Assembly (NCBI GenBank): GCA_027533105.1
Contig: JAPZTW010000009.1
Location: 186,001-250,000 of the forward strand
Source of the DNA: Sphingomonadaceae bacterium
Lineage (GTDB): Bacteria; Pseudomonadota; Alphaproteobacteria; Sphingomonadales; Sphingomonadaceae
DNA: 64,000 nt
Direction of reading: 5' to 3'
In this document: one piece after another, positions 9,471 to 18,002 of the stretch
How the letters are laid out: the number at the start of each line of letters is the position of its first letter
How positions within the stretch are numbered: the first letter of the stretch is position 1
The notes under the pieces: model-generated
What the model saw: the letters and a program-made list of their open reading frames with translations, nothing else
Told to the model about the DNA's origin: nothing
Database searches by the model: none
Position numbers and translations under genes: made by a program

Positions 9471-10306
9471 TGAGCGATTCCGGAACCGAAACCGGCCTGT
9501 CCCGGCGCAGCGCACTGACCGCCGCCGGTGTTGGCCTGATCCTGGCCGCCTGCGACAAGGCTGGCCCCGATGGGGACAAGAACGCGGCTAAGGCTCTTGG
9601 GACGGCTCTTGGCAGGCCAGAGCCTTATGGCTTTGACCCGCACTCGGCCGAGCAGGAAAAGACGGTGCGCGAGGCGCTCGGGCTGAGCGCGTTCAAGCCC
9701 GATTTCATCACCCTCGTGCGGGTCTATTCGGATGGTGCCTGGCAATTCGGGGCCAATCACGCGGCAATCGCGGCGGCGGCCGATCCGGTCGCCCAGGCCA
9801 TCGCGATCCTCGCCAAGACCGTCCGCCCCGGCAATGGTCGGCGCAAGTTCCGCGATTTCGGTCCGGATTCGAACGCCAATGACAAGGAAAACTTCCACAA
9901 GCGCGCCAAGGTCGAGCCGCTCGGCCAGGTCGATTTCGACGATTTCGAATCCTTCGGCTTCGGCAGCCGCCACGAGATCTTCGTGCATTACGATTCGCCT
10001 CGCGTGACCTTGCAGGAGGGGAACCTGATCTCGTTCTCGCCCTACCTCAATGACGGCAAGCCGGCTGCCCCCAATGACAGCTTCTTCGTTCGCACGGTTG
10101 ACACCGGGGGCCGGTTGAAGGGACCGCTGATCGCGATCCGCAATTACTTTGCCAAGGTGGACACGGGCGGCAAGATCCTGCCCCGCGATGCCGCGGTCGA
10201 CAAGGCCACGCTGGCGCTCAACCTGCACTTCACCCTGCCGGGCAAGCTGCCGATGCCGATGATCCTCGACCCCACCACGGGCAACGGGATGGGCGGCGAG
10301 CCCTGA
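9467..10306 (+). CDS. Predicted exported lipoprotein of unknown family in the TIR operon
   Basis: Starts in ATGATGA overlap with the TIR gene stop; N-terminus MMSDSGTETGLSRRSALTAAGVGLILAACDK contains a twin-arginine-like SRR and a lipobox-like LAAC; the rest is not assignable to a family by eye. Confidence 0.75.
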   Translation: MMSDSGTETGLSRRSALTAAGVGLILAACDKAGPDGDKNAAKALGTALGRPEPYGFDPHSAEQEKTVREALGLSAFKPDFITLVRVYSDGAWQFGANHAAIAAAADPVAQAIAILAKTVRPGNGRRKFRDFGPDSNANDKENFHKRAKVEPLGQVDFDDFESFGFGSRHEIFVHYDSPRVTLQEGNLISFSPYLNDGKPAAPNDSFFVRTVDTGGRLKGPLIAIRNYFAKVDTGGKILPRDAAVDKATLALNLHFTLPGKLPMPMILDPTTGNGMGGEP

Positions 10307-10308
10307 CC

Positions 10309-11910
10309 GTGCCGCTGGCCGCATCGCTGCCGGTAATCGCCGCACTGGCCCGGTCTGGGGCGGTGCGGCGCGCGTGGGAACTGTTCGAGGCGGGCGGCTG
10401 GGCCGCGCGGACCGACGATCCCGCCGCGCTTTCGCTCATGGGCCGCCTGCTGAAGGACCGGGCACGGGCGGCCGCAGGTGCCGGGGAGCGGGCCGCGCTG
10501 TTCGGTGCCGCCGCCAGTGCCTATGCCGCCGCCCATGCCCTCGCCCCGGCACCCTACCGCGCGATCAACGCCGCCACGGCGCGGCTGCTGGCGGGCGATC
10601 CGGCGGGCGCCGCGCAGGGCGCACAAGCCGTGCTCGACCTGCTCGATGCCCCCACGCCGCCGGCCGATACGCCCTATTTCCTGGCCGCGACCCGGGCCGA
10701 AGCCCTGCTCCTGCTGGGCCAGCCGGATGCGGCCGGGGCTGCCATGCGCCTGGCGGTAGCCGCCGATCCGGACGGCTGGGAAGACCGCGCCGTGACCCTC
10801 GCCCAATTGCGCGAAATCTGCGTCGCGCTGGGCCAGGACTCGACCTGGCTGCACCCGTTCGTCCCGCCCACCAGCCTGCATTTCGCCGGACACATGGGCA
10901 TCGCCAGCGGCGGCGCGAGCGAGACAGCGCTGGTCGCCGCCATCGATGGCCTGCTGGCGCGCACTTACGTCGGCTTCGCCTGGGGGGCGCTGGCCGCCGG
11001 AACGGACATCGTGATTGCCGAACGCCTGTTCGCCGCCGGGGTCGAACTCCACGCCGTCCTCCCCTGCCCGCCCGAGGCCTTCGCCATGCAATCGGTCAGC
11101 CCGGCCGGGGCGGTCTGGCTGGCGCGCTATCACGCCGTGCTGGCACGCGTGGCATCGGTGCGGGTCGCGGGCTCCAGCCCGGCCGGGGTCCACGATCCGC
11201 TGGCCACGGCCCATGCCGGCCTGCTGGCGATCGGTGCGGCGCGGCTCAACGCCCGGCGGCTCGGCAGCTGCGCGGTGCAGCTGCTGATCGAGGACGAGGC
11301 GGGCGGCGGGCCCAATACCGCGCGCCAGGCCGCGCTCTGGTCCGCCGGAGCCGGGCCGCAGGAGCGGGTCCGGATCACGCGCGATGCCGCGGTGGAGCAA
11401 CTGTTCCCGCCCGAAGCGCCCGATCCCGCGCGGCGGCTGGTCTTGCATCTGGCCGTCCTGCTCGACCTCCCACGGGAGATCGCCGCTTCCACAGATCTTG
11501 CGCCCCTGCTCGATCCCGTTGCCTTGGCCATCGCCGCGGCGGATGTGCCGCCAGCGGCGGTCCGCGCCGGGCCCGGGCGCTGGGACATCACGCTTGAGGA
11601 TCAGGACCTGGCACTGGCCCTCGCCCGCCGCCTGACCGGGCTGACCGCACCGCGTCCGGCAATCGGCCTGCACCTCGCGATCGGACCGGTGCTGGTCGAT
11701 CCGGCCAGCGGCGCGCTGGTCGGCTATGGCGCCGAGGCCGGTCTGGCCGGCACCCTGGCCGCGATGGCCCCGGCGGGGACGGCGCTGGCTTCCGACGCGC
11801 TAGCTGTCGCGCTGGCCGCTGGCGGGGCGTCGACCGCCCGGACCGAATGCTATCATCCCGGCGAGGCCGAGACCGGCGGCGCGGTGCACCTGTTGCTGTT
11901 CGATCAGTAG
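10309..11910 (+). CDS. TPR-like protein with SLOG-type domain and degenerate class III cyclase-like C-terminus
   Basis: GTG start 2 nt after the previous stop. SLOG-like: LHFAGHMGIASGG..AAIDGLLARTYVGFAWGALAAGTDIVIAERLFAAGVELHAVLPCPPEAF. Cyclase-like: AIGLHLAIGPVLVDPASGALVGYGAEAGLAGTLAAMAPAGTALASDAL. Confidence 0.7.
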   Translation: MPLAASLPVIAALARSGAVRRAWELFEAGGWAARTDDPAALSLMGRLLKDRARAAAGAGERAALFGAAASAYAAAHALAPAPYRAINAATARLLAGDPAGAAQGAQAVLDLLDAPTPPADTPYFLAATRAEALLLLGQPDAAGAAMRLAVAADPDGWEDRAVTLAQLREICVALGQDSTWLHPFVPPTSLHFAGHMGIASGGASETALVAAIDGLLARTYVGFAWGALAAGTDIVIAERLFAAGVELHAVLPCPPEAFAMQSVSPAGAVWLARYHAVLARVASVRVAGSSPAGVHDPLATAHAGLLAIGAARLNARRLGSCAVQLLIEDEAGGGPNTARQAALWSAGAGPQERVRITRDAAVEQLFPPEAPDPARRLVLHLAVLLDLPREIAASTDLAPLLDPVALAIAAADVPPAAVRAGPGRWDITLEDQDLALALARRLTGLTAPRPAIGLHLAIGPVLVDPASGALVGYGAEAGLAGTLAAMAPAGTALASDALAVALAAGGASTARTECYHPGEAETGGAVHLLLFDQ

Positions 11911-12602
11911 ATCAGCTCGTCCAGCCGGTGCGGGGCGATCACCGCCAGCCCGCCATCGCCGCGCCGCAGGATCCCGCGCCGCTCCAGCTGCGAGACGGTG
12001 CGCGACACGGTCTCGCGGGTCGACTGGACCCGCTGGGCCAGTTCGGCCAGCACCGGCATCGGGCGGATCACCCCGTCATCGGCGCCAGCGGCAAGGCGGC
12101 GCAATTCGGCACAGATCCGGCCCGTCGCGCTGAGCAGCGAGGTTTCGACCATGCGCTGGCGCATCGCCGCCAGCCGGGTGCCCAGCTGGCGGGTGACCGC
12201 CACCGCCACGCAGGCATAGCTTTCCATCAGCCGCAGCACCGCCTCGCCCCCGTAATGCAGCGCGCGGCCATCGCGCAGCGCCTCGACCTGGGCGGGGCCC
12301 GCCCCGTCGCCCAGCCCGACGAGGCTGCCATAGAACTCACCCGGACCGACCAGATGCAGCACCAGCACCGCGCCATCCCGGCCATAGGCCACCTCGTGCG
12401 CCTGCCCGGCGGTCAGCAGCGAAGTCTCATCCCGGCCCGGCAGCGGATAAAGCAACTGCGCCCGGGCAAATTCGCTCCCGCGCCCCAGCGCCGCAATGGT
12501 CCGCGCCAGCCCCTCGCCACACCCGAAGGCCCGCGCGATCACCGCCAGTTCGCCGCTCTCGCCCTGCACCCGTCGCCCCCTCGCAACCCCACGTACACGC
12601 AC
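11904..12602 (-). CDS. Crp/Fnr family transcriptional regulator
   Basis: Cyclic-nucleotide-binding-like fold followed by the HTH VLAELAQRVQSTRETVSRTVSQLERRGILRRGDGGLAVI. GTG at 12602 (or 12569) is preferred because the ORF-track start lies inside the tRNA. Overlaps the upstream convergent CDS by 7 bp. Confidence 0.82.
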   Translation of the reverse strand: MRVRGVARGRRVQGESGELAVIARAFGCGEGLARTIAALGRGSEFARAQLLYPLPGRDETSLLTAGQAHEVAYGRDGAVLVLHLVGPGEFYGSLVGLGDGAGPAQVEALRDGRALHYGGEAVLRLMESYACVAVAVTRQLGTRLAAMRQRMVETSLLSATGRICAELRRLAAGADDGVIRPMPVLAELAQRVQSTRETVSRTVSQLERRGILRRGDGGLAVIAPHRLDELIY

Positions 12603-12605
12603 GCC

Positions 12606-12630
12606 AAAAGGCGCGAAAAATCGCGCCTTG
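12606..12630 (-). terminator. Terminator downstream of tRNA-Leu(CAG)
   Basis: Perfect stem AAGGCGCGA-loop-TCGCGCCTT; on the minus strand it is followed by TT. Confidence 0.65.
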
Positions 12631-12655
12631 GCAAGCCAGGTTATCAGGAAAATGG

Positions 12656-12739
12656 TGCCCAGAAGAGGACTCGAACCTCCACGCCGTTTCCAGCGCCGCC
12701 ACCTGAAGACGGTGCGTCTACCAATTCCGCCATCTGGGC
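12656..12739 (-). tRNA. tRNA-Leu (anticodon CAG)
   Basis: Minus strand GCCCAGATGGCGGAATTGGTAGACGCACCGTCTTCAGGTGGCGGCGCTGGAAACGGCGTGGAGGTTCGAGTCCTCTTCTGGGCA: long variable arm, TTCGAGTCC T-loop, 7-bp acceptor stem. Confidence 0.95.
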
Positions 12740-12955
12740 ACGGAGGCAACGGGACAAGACGCCTGCTGCCGGGTAGGAGCGCGCCACTAGCGGGGGGGAT
12801 GGTTGCTTGTCAACGACACAATTGGTCTTTTCGCGGCGCCATGCAAAAAAGCGGTCTGCCGGGGGTGCTGGCCGGTTGCCGAGCGGGGCGGCTTTATGCC
12901 AAGGGCGCAGGCGTGATGCCGCCCGCAGGGGCGCGTGAGAAGGAACGGAAAAGCA

Positions 12956-13921
12956 ATGGCGGGCAAGACGGTCGCGGCGCTGAACGGCAAGCTGGTGGTG
13001 CTGATGGGCGGCAGCGGGTTCCTGGGCACCCATGTGGCGCAGGAGCTGCTGGCGGCGGGAGCGCGGCTGCGGATCGCCAGTCGCAATCCGGAACGCGCCT
13101 TCAAGCTGAAGCCGCTGGCCAACCTGGGCCAGGTCCAGTTCGCCCGCTGCGACATGACCAGGCCGGAATCGCTGGCCCGCGTGGTGGCCGGGGCCGATGC
13201 CGTGGTGAACCTGGTCGGGGCTTTTGGCGGCGATCTGGATGCGGTGCAGGGCAGCGGCGTCGGCGCGCTGGCGGCAGCGGCGCGGACCGCGGGTGCCGCC
13301 GCCTTCGTGCACGTTTCGGCGATCGGCGCCAATGCCGAAGGCGAGACGGCCTATGCCACCAGCAAGGCGGCGGGCGAAGCGGCGGTGCTGACAGCCTTCC
13401 CCAAGGCGACGGTGCTGCGCCCCTCGGTGCTGTTCGGGCCGGACGACAAGTTCATCAACATGTTCGCGGGGCTGATCGCCGCCGCCCCGGTGCTGCCGGT
13501 GTTCGGTCCCGAAGCCCCGTTCCAGCCGCTGTTCGTCGACGATTGCGCCGCCGCGATCGCCGTGGCGCTTGCCGATCCGGCCAGCCACGGCGGCAAGACC
13601 TTCGAACTGGGCGGGCCGGAAGTGCTGACCATGCTGGAAATCAACCAGCGGATCGCCGCGGCGCAAGGCCGCAGCCCGCTGTTCCTGCCGCTGCCCGATG
13701 TCGCTTCGTCCGCTTTTGCCACGCTGACCGGCTGGCTGCCGCTCGCCCCGCTGAGCCGCGACCAGTGGAAGATGCTGAAGGCCGGCAACGTGGTTGCGCC
13801 CAAGGCCAAGGGCCTGAAGGCGCTGGGCATCGCGCCGCGTCCGCTGGGCCTGTTCCTTGACCGCTGGATGGTCCGCTTCCGCAAGCACGGACGCTTTGGC
13901 ACCAAGGCCAGTGCGGCTTAA
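12956..13921 (+). CDS. Complex I NDUFA9-like NAD(P)-binding protein (atypical SDR)
   Basis: KLVVLMGGSGFLGTHVAQELLAAGARLRIASRNPERAFKLKPLANLGQVQFARCDMTRPESLARVVAGADAVVNLVG; Rossmann GGxGFLG and family-like sequence throughout. Confidence 0.85.
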   Translation: MAGKTVAALNGKLVVLMGGSGFLGTHVAQELLAAGARLRIASRNPERAFKLKPLANLGQVQFARCDMTRPESLARVVAGADAVVNLVGAFGGDLDAVQGSGVGALAAAARTAGAAAFVHVSAIGANAEGETAYATSKAAGEAAVLTAFPKATVLRPSVLFGPDDKFINMFAGLIAAAPVLPVFGPEAPFQPLFVDDCAAAIAVALADPASHGGKTFELGGPEVLTMLEINQRIAAAQGRSPLFLPLPDVASSAFATLTGWLPLAPLSRDQWKMLKAGNVVAPKAKGLKALGIAPRPLGLFLDRWMVRFRKHGRFGTKASAA

Positions 13922-13959
13922 ATGCGTGGGCCGGTCATGCTGTTCGCCTGACCTCGCAC

Positions 13960-14038
13960 GGCACCGGCCCGCTCCCCCACCCGGCCACCCCAACATAGGT
14001 AGCCTATGGGTGGCCGGGTGGGGGAGCGGGCCGGTGCC
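13960..14038. repeat. Perfect 31-bp inverted repeat (17-nt loop)
   Basis: GGCACCGGCCCGCTCCCCCACCCGGCCACCC / GGGTGGCCGGGTGGGGGAGCGGGCCGGTGCC; the loop caacATAGGtagCCTAT itself contains a 5-bp dyad. Confidence 0.95.
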
Positions 14039-14073
14039 GCAAGCCCATGACGGAGGTCATGGGCGCACTGTCA

Positions 14074-14745
14074 TTACGCGTTCACGTCCGCATAGTGGCT
14101 GGGCGGCTGAATCACTTCCATCCGTTCCGACAGCAGCGGGCGGAAGCTGGGGCGGCTCTTGAACACGGCATACCAGGCGGCGGCCTGTTCGTGGCCCGAC
14201 CAGTCAAGCCCGCCCAGATAGTCGGCGACCGAGATCTGCGCGGCGGCGGCAAGGTCTGCCAGGCTCATCGTTGCGCCCGCCAGCCAGGGGCGGTGATCGA
14301 TCAGGTGGTCGATGTAATAGAGGTGCTCGTGCGCCAGCTTCATCGCCTCGCGCAGCACCCGCGAATCGGGTGACTGGCGATAGACCAGCCGCTTCTTCAT
14401 CCGCTCATGCAGCAGCGGGGCGGTGACATCGCCATAGAAGTTCTCGTCGAACAGGGCGACCAGGCGGCGGATTTCCGCGCGATTGGTGGCCGTGCCATTG
14501 ATCAGCGGCTGCTTGTCGACCGTTTCCTCGAAGTATTCGCAGATCGCCCGGCTATCGCACAGGGTGATGCCCTTGGCCGGATCGTGCAGCACCGGGGTGC
14601 GCCCGGCCGGGTTCAGCGCATAGAATTCATCGCGCCCTTCCCACGGGTTCTCGCGCCACAATTCGTAAGCCACGCCCTTTTCGCTCAGCAGCAGGCGGAC
14701 CTTGCGACTGAACGGGCAGAGGGGGAACTGGTAGAGTTGCCACAT
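14074..14745 (-). CDS. Glutathione S-transferase family protein, FzlA-like
   Basis: MWQLYQFPLCPFSRKVRLLLSEKGVAYELWRENPWEGRDEFYALNPAGRTPVL: GST N-terminal thioredoxin fold with the CPFSRKVR segment and PW motif resembling FzlA-type GSTs. Confidence 0.82.
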   Translation of the reverse strand: MWQLYQFPLCPFSRKVRLLLSEKGVAYELWRENPWEGRDEFYALNPAGRTPVLHDPAKGITLCDSRAICEYFEETVDKQPLINGTATNRAEIRRLVALFDENFYGDVTAPLLHERMKKRLVYRQSPDSRVLREAMKLAHEHLYYIDHLIDHRPWLAGATMSLADLAAAAQISVADYLGGLDWSGHEQAAAWYAVFKSRPSFRPLLSERMEVIQPPSHYADVNA

Positions 14746-14835
14746 GGCCGTTTCCCATGCCCAAGCACGGCCAGCGCGTCCACCCGCTGAGCGGGGTCGG
14801 CTGCGCAAAAAGCGGGGGAAAGCCGGACTGGCCGA

Positions 14836-15624
14836 TCAGGCGTGGACGGAGTGCGGGCCGTCCTCGCGCTGCACCGGACGGGCCGGTGCGCCACTGCGGG
14901 CCGCAACCTTGGCCTCGATCCCGCGCCACAGCCGCTCGAAGGCGCGATCGGCCTGCGAATCCGGGGCAAAGCTGGACAAGGGCGCGCGGCGCACCGCCAC
15001 CTGCTCGACATGGGTCGACATCGGGATCACCGGCCAGCCCCCGGCATCGCCGACGCGCAGGGCGCGGTGGACCGGACGGCTGCGGTTGTACATCGACAGC
15101 ACCGGCAGGATCGGAGCGTGGCGGTGGTGCAGGCGCAGCAGTTCTTCGCGCAGCTGGCCCAGCGCCCGCAGCGACAGCGGCGATGGCGGCAGCGGCACGA
15201 TGATCGCATCGGCGGCGGCCAGGGCCTGTTCGGTCACCGCCGTCAGCCCGGCCGGGCAATCGAGCACGATCCGGGGCCAGGTGCCGCGGAGCAGGCTGGC
15301 GACCTGTGGCAGGCGGCGGGGGCCCAGTCGGGCCAGGTGCAGCGGCAGCTGGCGCAGGCTCGGATCGGCCGGCAGCAGCGACAGGCCCGGATAACCGCTA
15401 TCGACAATCGCCTCGCGCGGGCGACCTTCCCGCTGGAAGATCGCGGCGGCGCGCTGGCGCTGTGGTGGGTCGATACCTAACAGGAACCCGGCCCCGCCCT
15501 GCGGATCAAGATCCCACAGCAGCGTTTGATGCCGCCCGGCCCGGGCCCAGCGCCAGGCCAGCTCGGTCGCCAGGGTGGTCTTGCCCACCCCGCCCTTGAT
15601 ACTGAAGACGGCGATTACCGCCAT
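14836..15624 (-). CDS. ParA-family ATPase
   Basis: MAVIAVFSIKGGVGKTTLATELAWRWARAG (deviant Walker A), WDLDPQGGAGFLLG, IVLDCPAGL. Confidence 0.92.
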   Translation of the reverse strand: MAVIAVFSIKGGVGKTTLATELAWRWARAGRHQTLLWDLDPQGGAGFLLGIDPPQRQRAAAIFQREGRPREAIVDSGYPGLSLLPADPSLRQLPLHLARLGPRRLPQVASLLRGTWPRIVLDCPAGLTAVTEQALAAADAIIVPLPPSPLSLRALGQLREELLRLHHRHAPILPVLSMYNRSRPVHRALRVGDAGGWPVIPMSTHVEQVAVRRAPLSSFAPDSQADRAFERLWRGIEAKVAARSGAPARPVQREDGPHSVHA

Positions 15625-15752
15625 TTACTGCGACCTCTGATCGACACCCTCCGACCCGGCTTTCACCGATTCGATGGCAAAAGCAACATGGCCGCTTTAC
15701 CCTGTCCGGATCGGGACAGTCGCAATTTCATTAGTTAACGGGCGTGCCGGGA

Positions 15753-17870
15753 TCAGACGTTGCCACGCACCAATACACTGAAGATCGGACCAATCTCGCG
15801 CGAGCGGGTTTCGGTGAAGGCAATCGGGCTGTTGTTGCGCCGCCCGGTCCAGACGGTGCGGGCAAATTCATTACGACCACCCAGCAGGTTGTTGACCGAG
15901 GCGCGCACCGTCAGGCCCAGCACGTCCTTGTGCTCCACGAACACGCCCATGAAGGTCGGGCCCTCATAGCTGCGGCCCACTTCGCCCAGCCGGACATAGT
16001 CGGTGAAGTGATTGTAATTGGCGATCACGCCATAGGCCAGCATGCTGCCGGGAATGTCATGGCGATAGCTGATCTCCAGCCCGCGGTCGCGGGTCCGGCT
16101 GATCGGACGGCTGAGCCCGGTCAGCGGATCGGTGACGCGCGATCCCTCCAGGAACAGCTTGAGATCGGCCTTGGCACCCTTGATTCCGAGCGGCGCCAGC
16201 TCGATCGTGCTGGCCCATTCCAGGCCATAGCGCCGCCCGCCGTCGAGGTTGCCGGGGCTCTCCCCGCTGGCCCCGACCGGAATGATGTCGACCAGGTCGG
16301 AAATCCGGTAATCGTAGAGCCGCAGCGTGGTGTTGCCCCACTTGCCGAGGCTGCGCTTGGCCTCCAGTTCCAGTTCCCAGCTTTGCGGCGGGACCAGTTC
16401 GGCGTTGCCAGCGTTGCTGTTGCCGTTTTCGAAGAACACCCGGGCCATGAAGTCGCCGAATTCCAGCTGGCCAACCCGGCGGCGCGCCTTGACCGAGATG
16501 TCCAGCCCCTCGTCCGCCGTCCAGGCTAGCGAGAGCGAGCCCTTGGGCCGCCAGAATTCGCGCCGCAGGCTGGCCGCGCCGCTCTGCGTCAGCCGCGAAA
16601 ACTCGCCGCCCGCCGTCAGTTGCAGCGCGAGGTTGCCGGTCAGCTTGCGCGAATAGCTGAGCACCGTTTCATAACGGTCTTCCTTCACCGCGCCGGTGCC
16701 CTGCGGGAACGGGACAGGCGTGAAATCCCCGCCCGGCGCAAGGGTGAACAGGCGGGCCGCGTTCTCCAGCTTGTTGAAAGCCGCCTCGGCCGAGAGCTGC
16801 CAATCGGCACCGCCCATCCGCCAGCCATATTCGGCCCGCGCGATCCGTTCCGATGAATCGGAATCCAGTTCGAAGCGGTCCCCGGTCGGCACGCTGCCAT
16901 CGGCATAGGTGAAGATCGACTGCGACGAGAACGGCTCGTGTTCGCCGCGGGCCAACCCGATCAGCTTCAGCGAGCCTGGCCCGAGCGGCAGCGTCAGATC
17001 GCCACCCAGCTCGTAATTGCGTTCGTTCTCGCGTTCGCGAATCGCCCGGTTGCGCGCCACGCCGCCCACCGGCAGGCGAACGTCGTCGATGGTCAGGCGA
17101 AAGTATTCCTGGGTGTAGCTGCCATTGAAATTGGCGGCGATGCCATTGGCCCCGGTGTACTTCAGCCCCAGCGAGACCTTGGGCGCATCGAAGTACGACA
17201 GGATGACATCGTCACGCCGTTCCAGCAGCGTGCCATCGGCGGCGCGGATCAGGCCTTCGCCCCCGGCCCCGCCCCGGTGCGACAGGTTCGACAAGCCCAG
17301 CGTATAGCCCACTTCGCCCAGCTTGCCGCTGAGCGAGGCCTCGAACCGGTTATGCAACGGCTTGGTGAACTTGGCGCGGGCTTCGAAACGATAGGCGAAG
17401 TTGCCCGAGATGCCGTCGTCCCTGACGATCACGTTGGCGACCTGACCCGCCAGGCCCGGCACGTCGAGCTTGGCCGCCTCGACCAGCTCGATCCGCTCGA
17501 CATTGCTGGCGGCGATCCGCCCCAGCTGGGAAAAGGTGCCCTCGCTCTTGCCGGTCAGGCGCTGGCCATTGACCAGGACATTGGCGGTGGCCTGGCCCAG
17601 GCCGCGCTGCCCGCCGTCGTCGCGCAGCACGAAGCCCGGGATCTGGGTGAGCATGTCGAGCGCGGTGCGCGGGCCGAACCGGGCGAAGAAGTCGGCGCGA
17701 TAGACCTGGGCACCTTCGCCGACGACAGGGGCAGCACCCTGCTCGCCAACAGCGGCAGCCTCGGTCTTGGCCTCGGCCTCAGCTTCTGCGGCCAGGGCCG
17801 GTGCGCTGGCCAAGGCGATCATTCCGGTTCCGGCCAGCAGCAGCGGCCGGAGGCAATGCCTGATCGGCAT
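15753..17870 (-). CDS. TonB-dependent receptor
   Basis: Signal peptide, plug region DMLTQIPGFVLRDDGGQRGLGQATANVLVNGQRLTGKSEG..SNVERIELVEAAKLDVPGLAGQVANVIVR; long beta-barrel. Start could also be at 17888. Confidence 0.85.
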   Translation of the reverse strand: MPIRHCLRPLLLAGTGMIALASAPALAAEAEAEAKTEAAAVGEQGAAPVVGEGAQVYRADFFARFGPRTALDMLTQIPGFVLRDDGGQRGLGQATANVLVNGQRLTGKSEGTFSQLGRIAASNVERIELVEAAKLDVPGLAGQVANVIVRDDGISGNFAYRFEARAKFTKPLHNRFEASLSGKLGEVGYTLGLSNLSHRGGAGGEGLIRAADGTLLERRDDVILSYFDAPKVSLGLKYTGANGIAANFNGSYTQEYFRLTIDDVRLPVGGVARNRAIRERENERNYELGGDLTLPLGPGSLKLIGLARGEHEPFSSQSIFTYADGSVPTGDRFELDSDSSERIARAEYGWRMGGADWQLSAEAAFNKLENAARLFTLAPGGDFTPVPFPQGTGAVKEDRYETVLSYSRKLTGNLALQLTAGGEFSRLTQSGAASLRREFWRPKGSLSLAWTADEGLDISVKARRRVGQLEFGDFMARVFFENGNSNAGNAELVPPQSWELELEAKRSLGKWGNTTLRLYDYRISDLVDIIPVGASGESPGNLDGGRRYGLEWASTIELAPLGIKGAKADLKLFLEGSRVTDPLTGLSRPISRTRDRGLEISYRHDIPGSMLAYGVIANYNHFTDYVRLGEVGRSYEGPTFMGVFVEHKDVLGLTVRASVNNLLGGRNEFARTVWTGRRNNSPIAFTETRSREIGPIFSVLVRGNV

Positions 17871-18002
17871 GGCAACTACCCATCCCAAAGTGTGTCTGGA
17901 GCGGTGCCTTAACGAGGCAATACGCTGCCAGGACAGGCCGCCTCGATCAGCGCGTCCGGAACAGCGATGAACAGCATGACGGGGTCGACCGATGGCCGAT
18001 GG

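Noticed and set aside
10309-11910. Calling gene 3 of the TIR operon an active adenylate cyclase or a ThsA orthologue
   Set aside because: Cyclase catalytic residues appear altered and there is no SIR2 domain; only SLOG-like and cyclase-like segments can be supported.
12496-13860. ORFs crossing the tRNA-Leu(CAG), including the upstream extension of the Crp/Fnr ORF
   Set aside because: Reading frames through a structural tRNA are not plausible; internal starts used instead.
13960-14038. Calling the 31-bp inverted repeat a plain bidirectional terminator
   Set aside because: Position fits, but the stem is unusually long and perfect and no U-tract follows on either strand; reported as a repeat instead.
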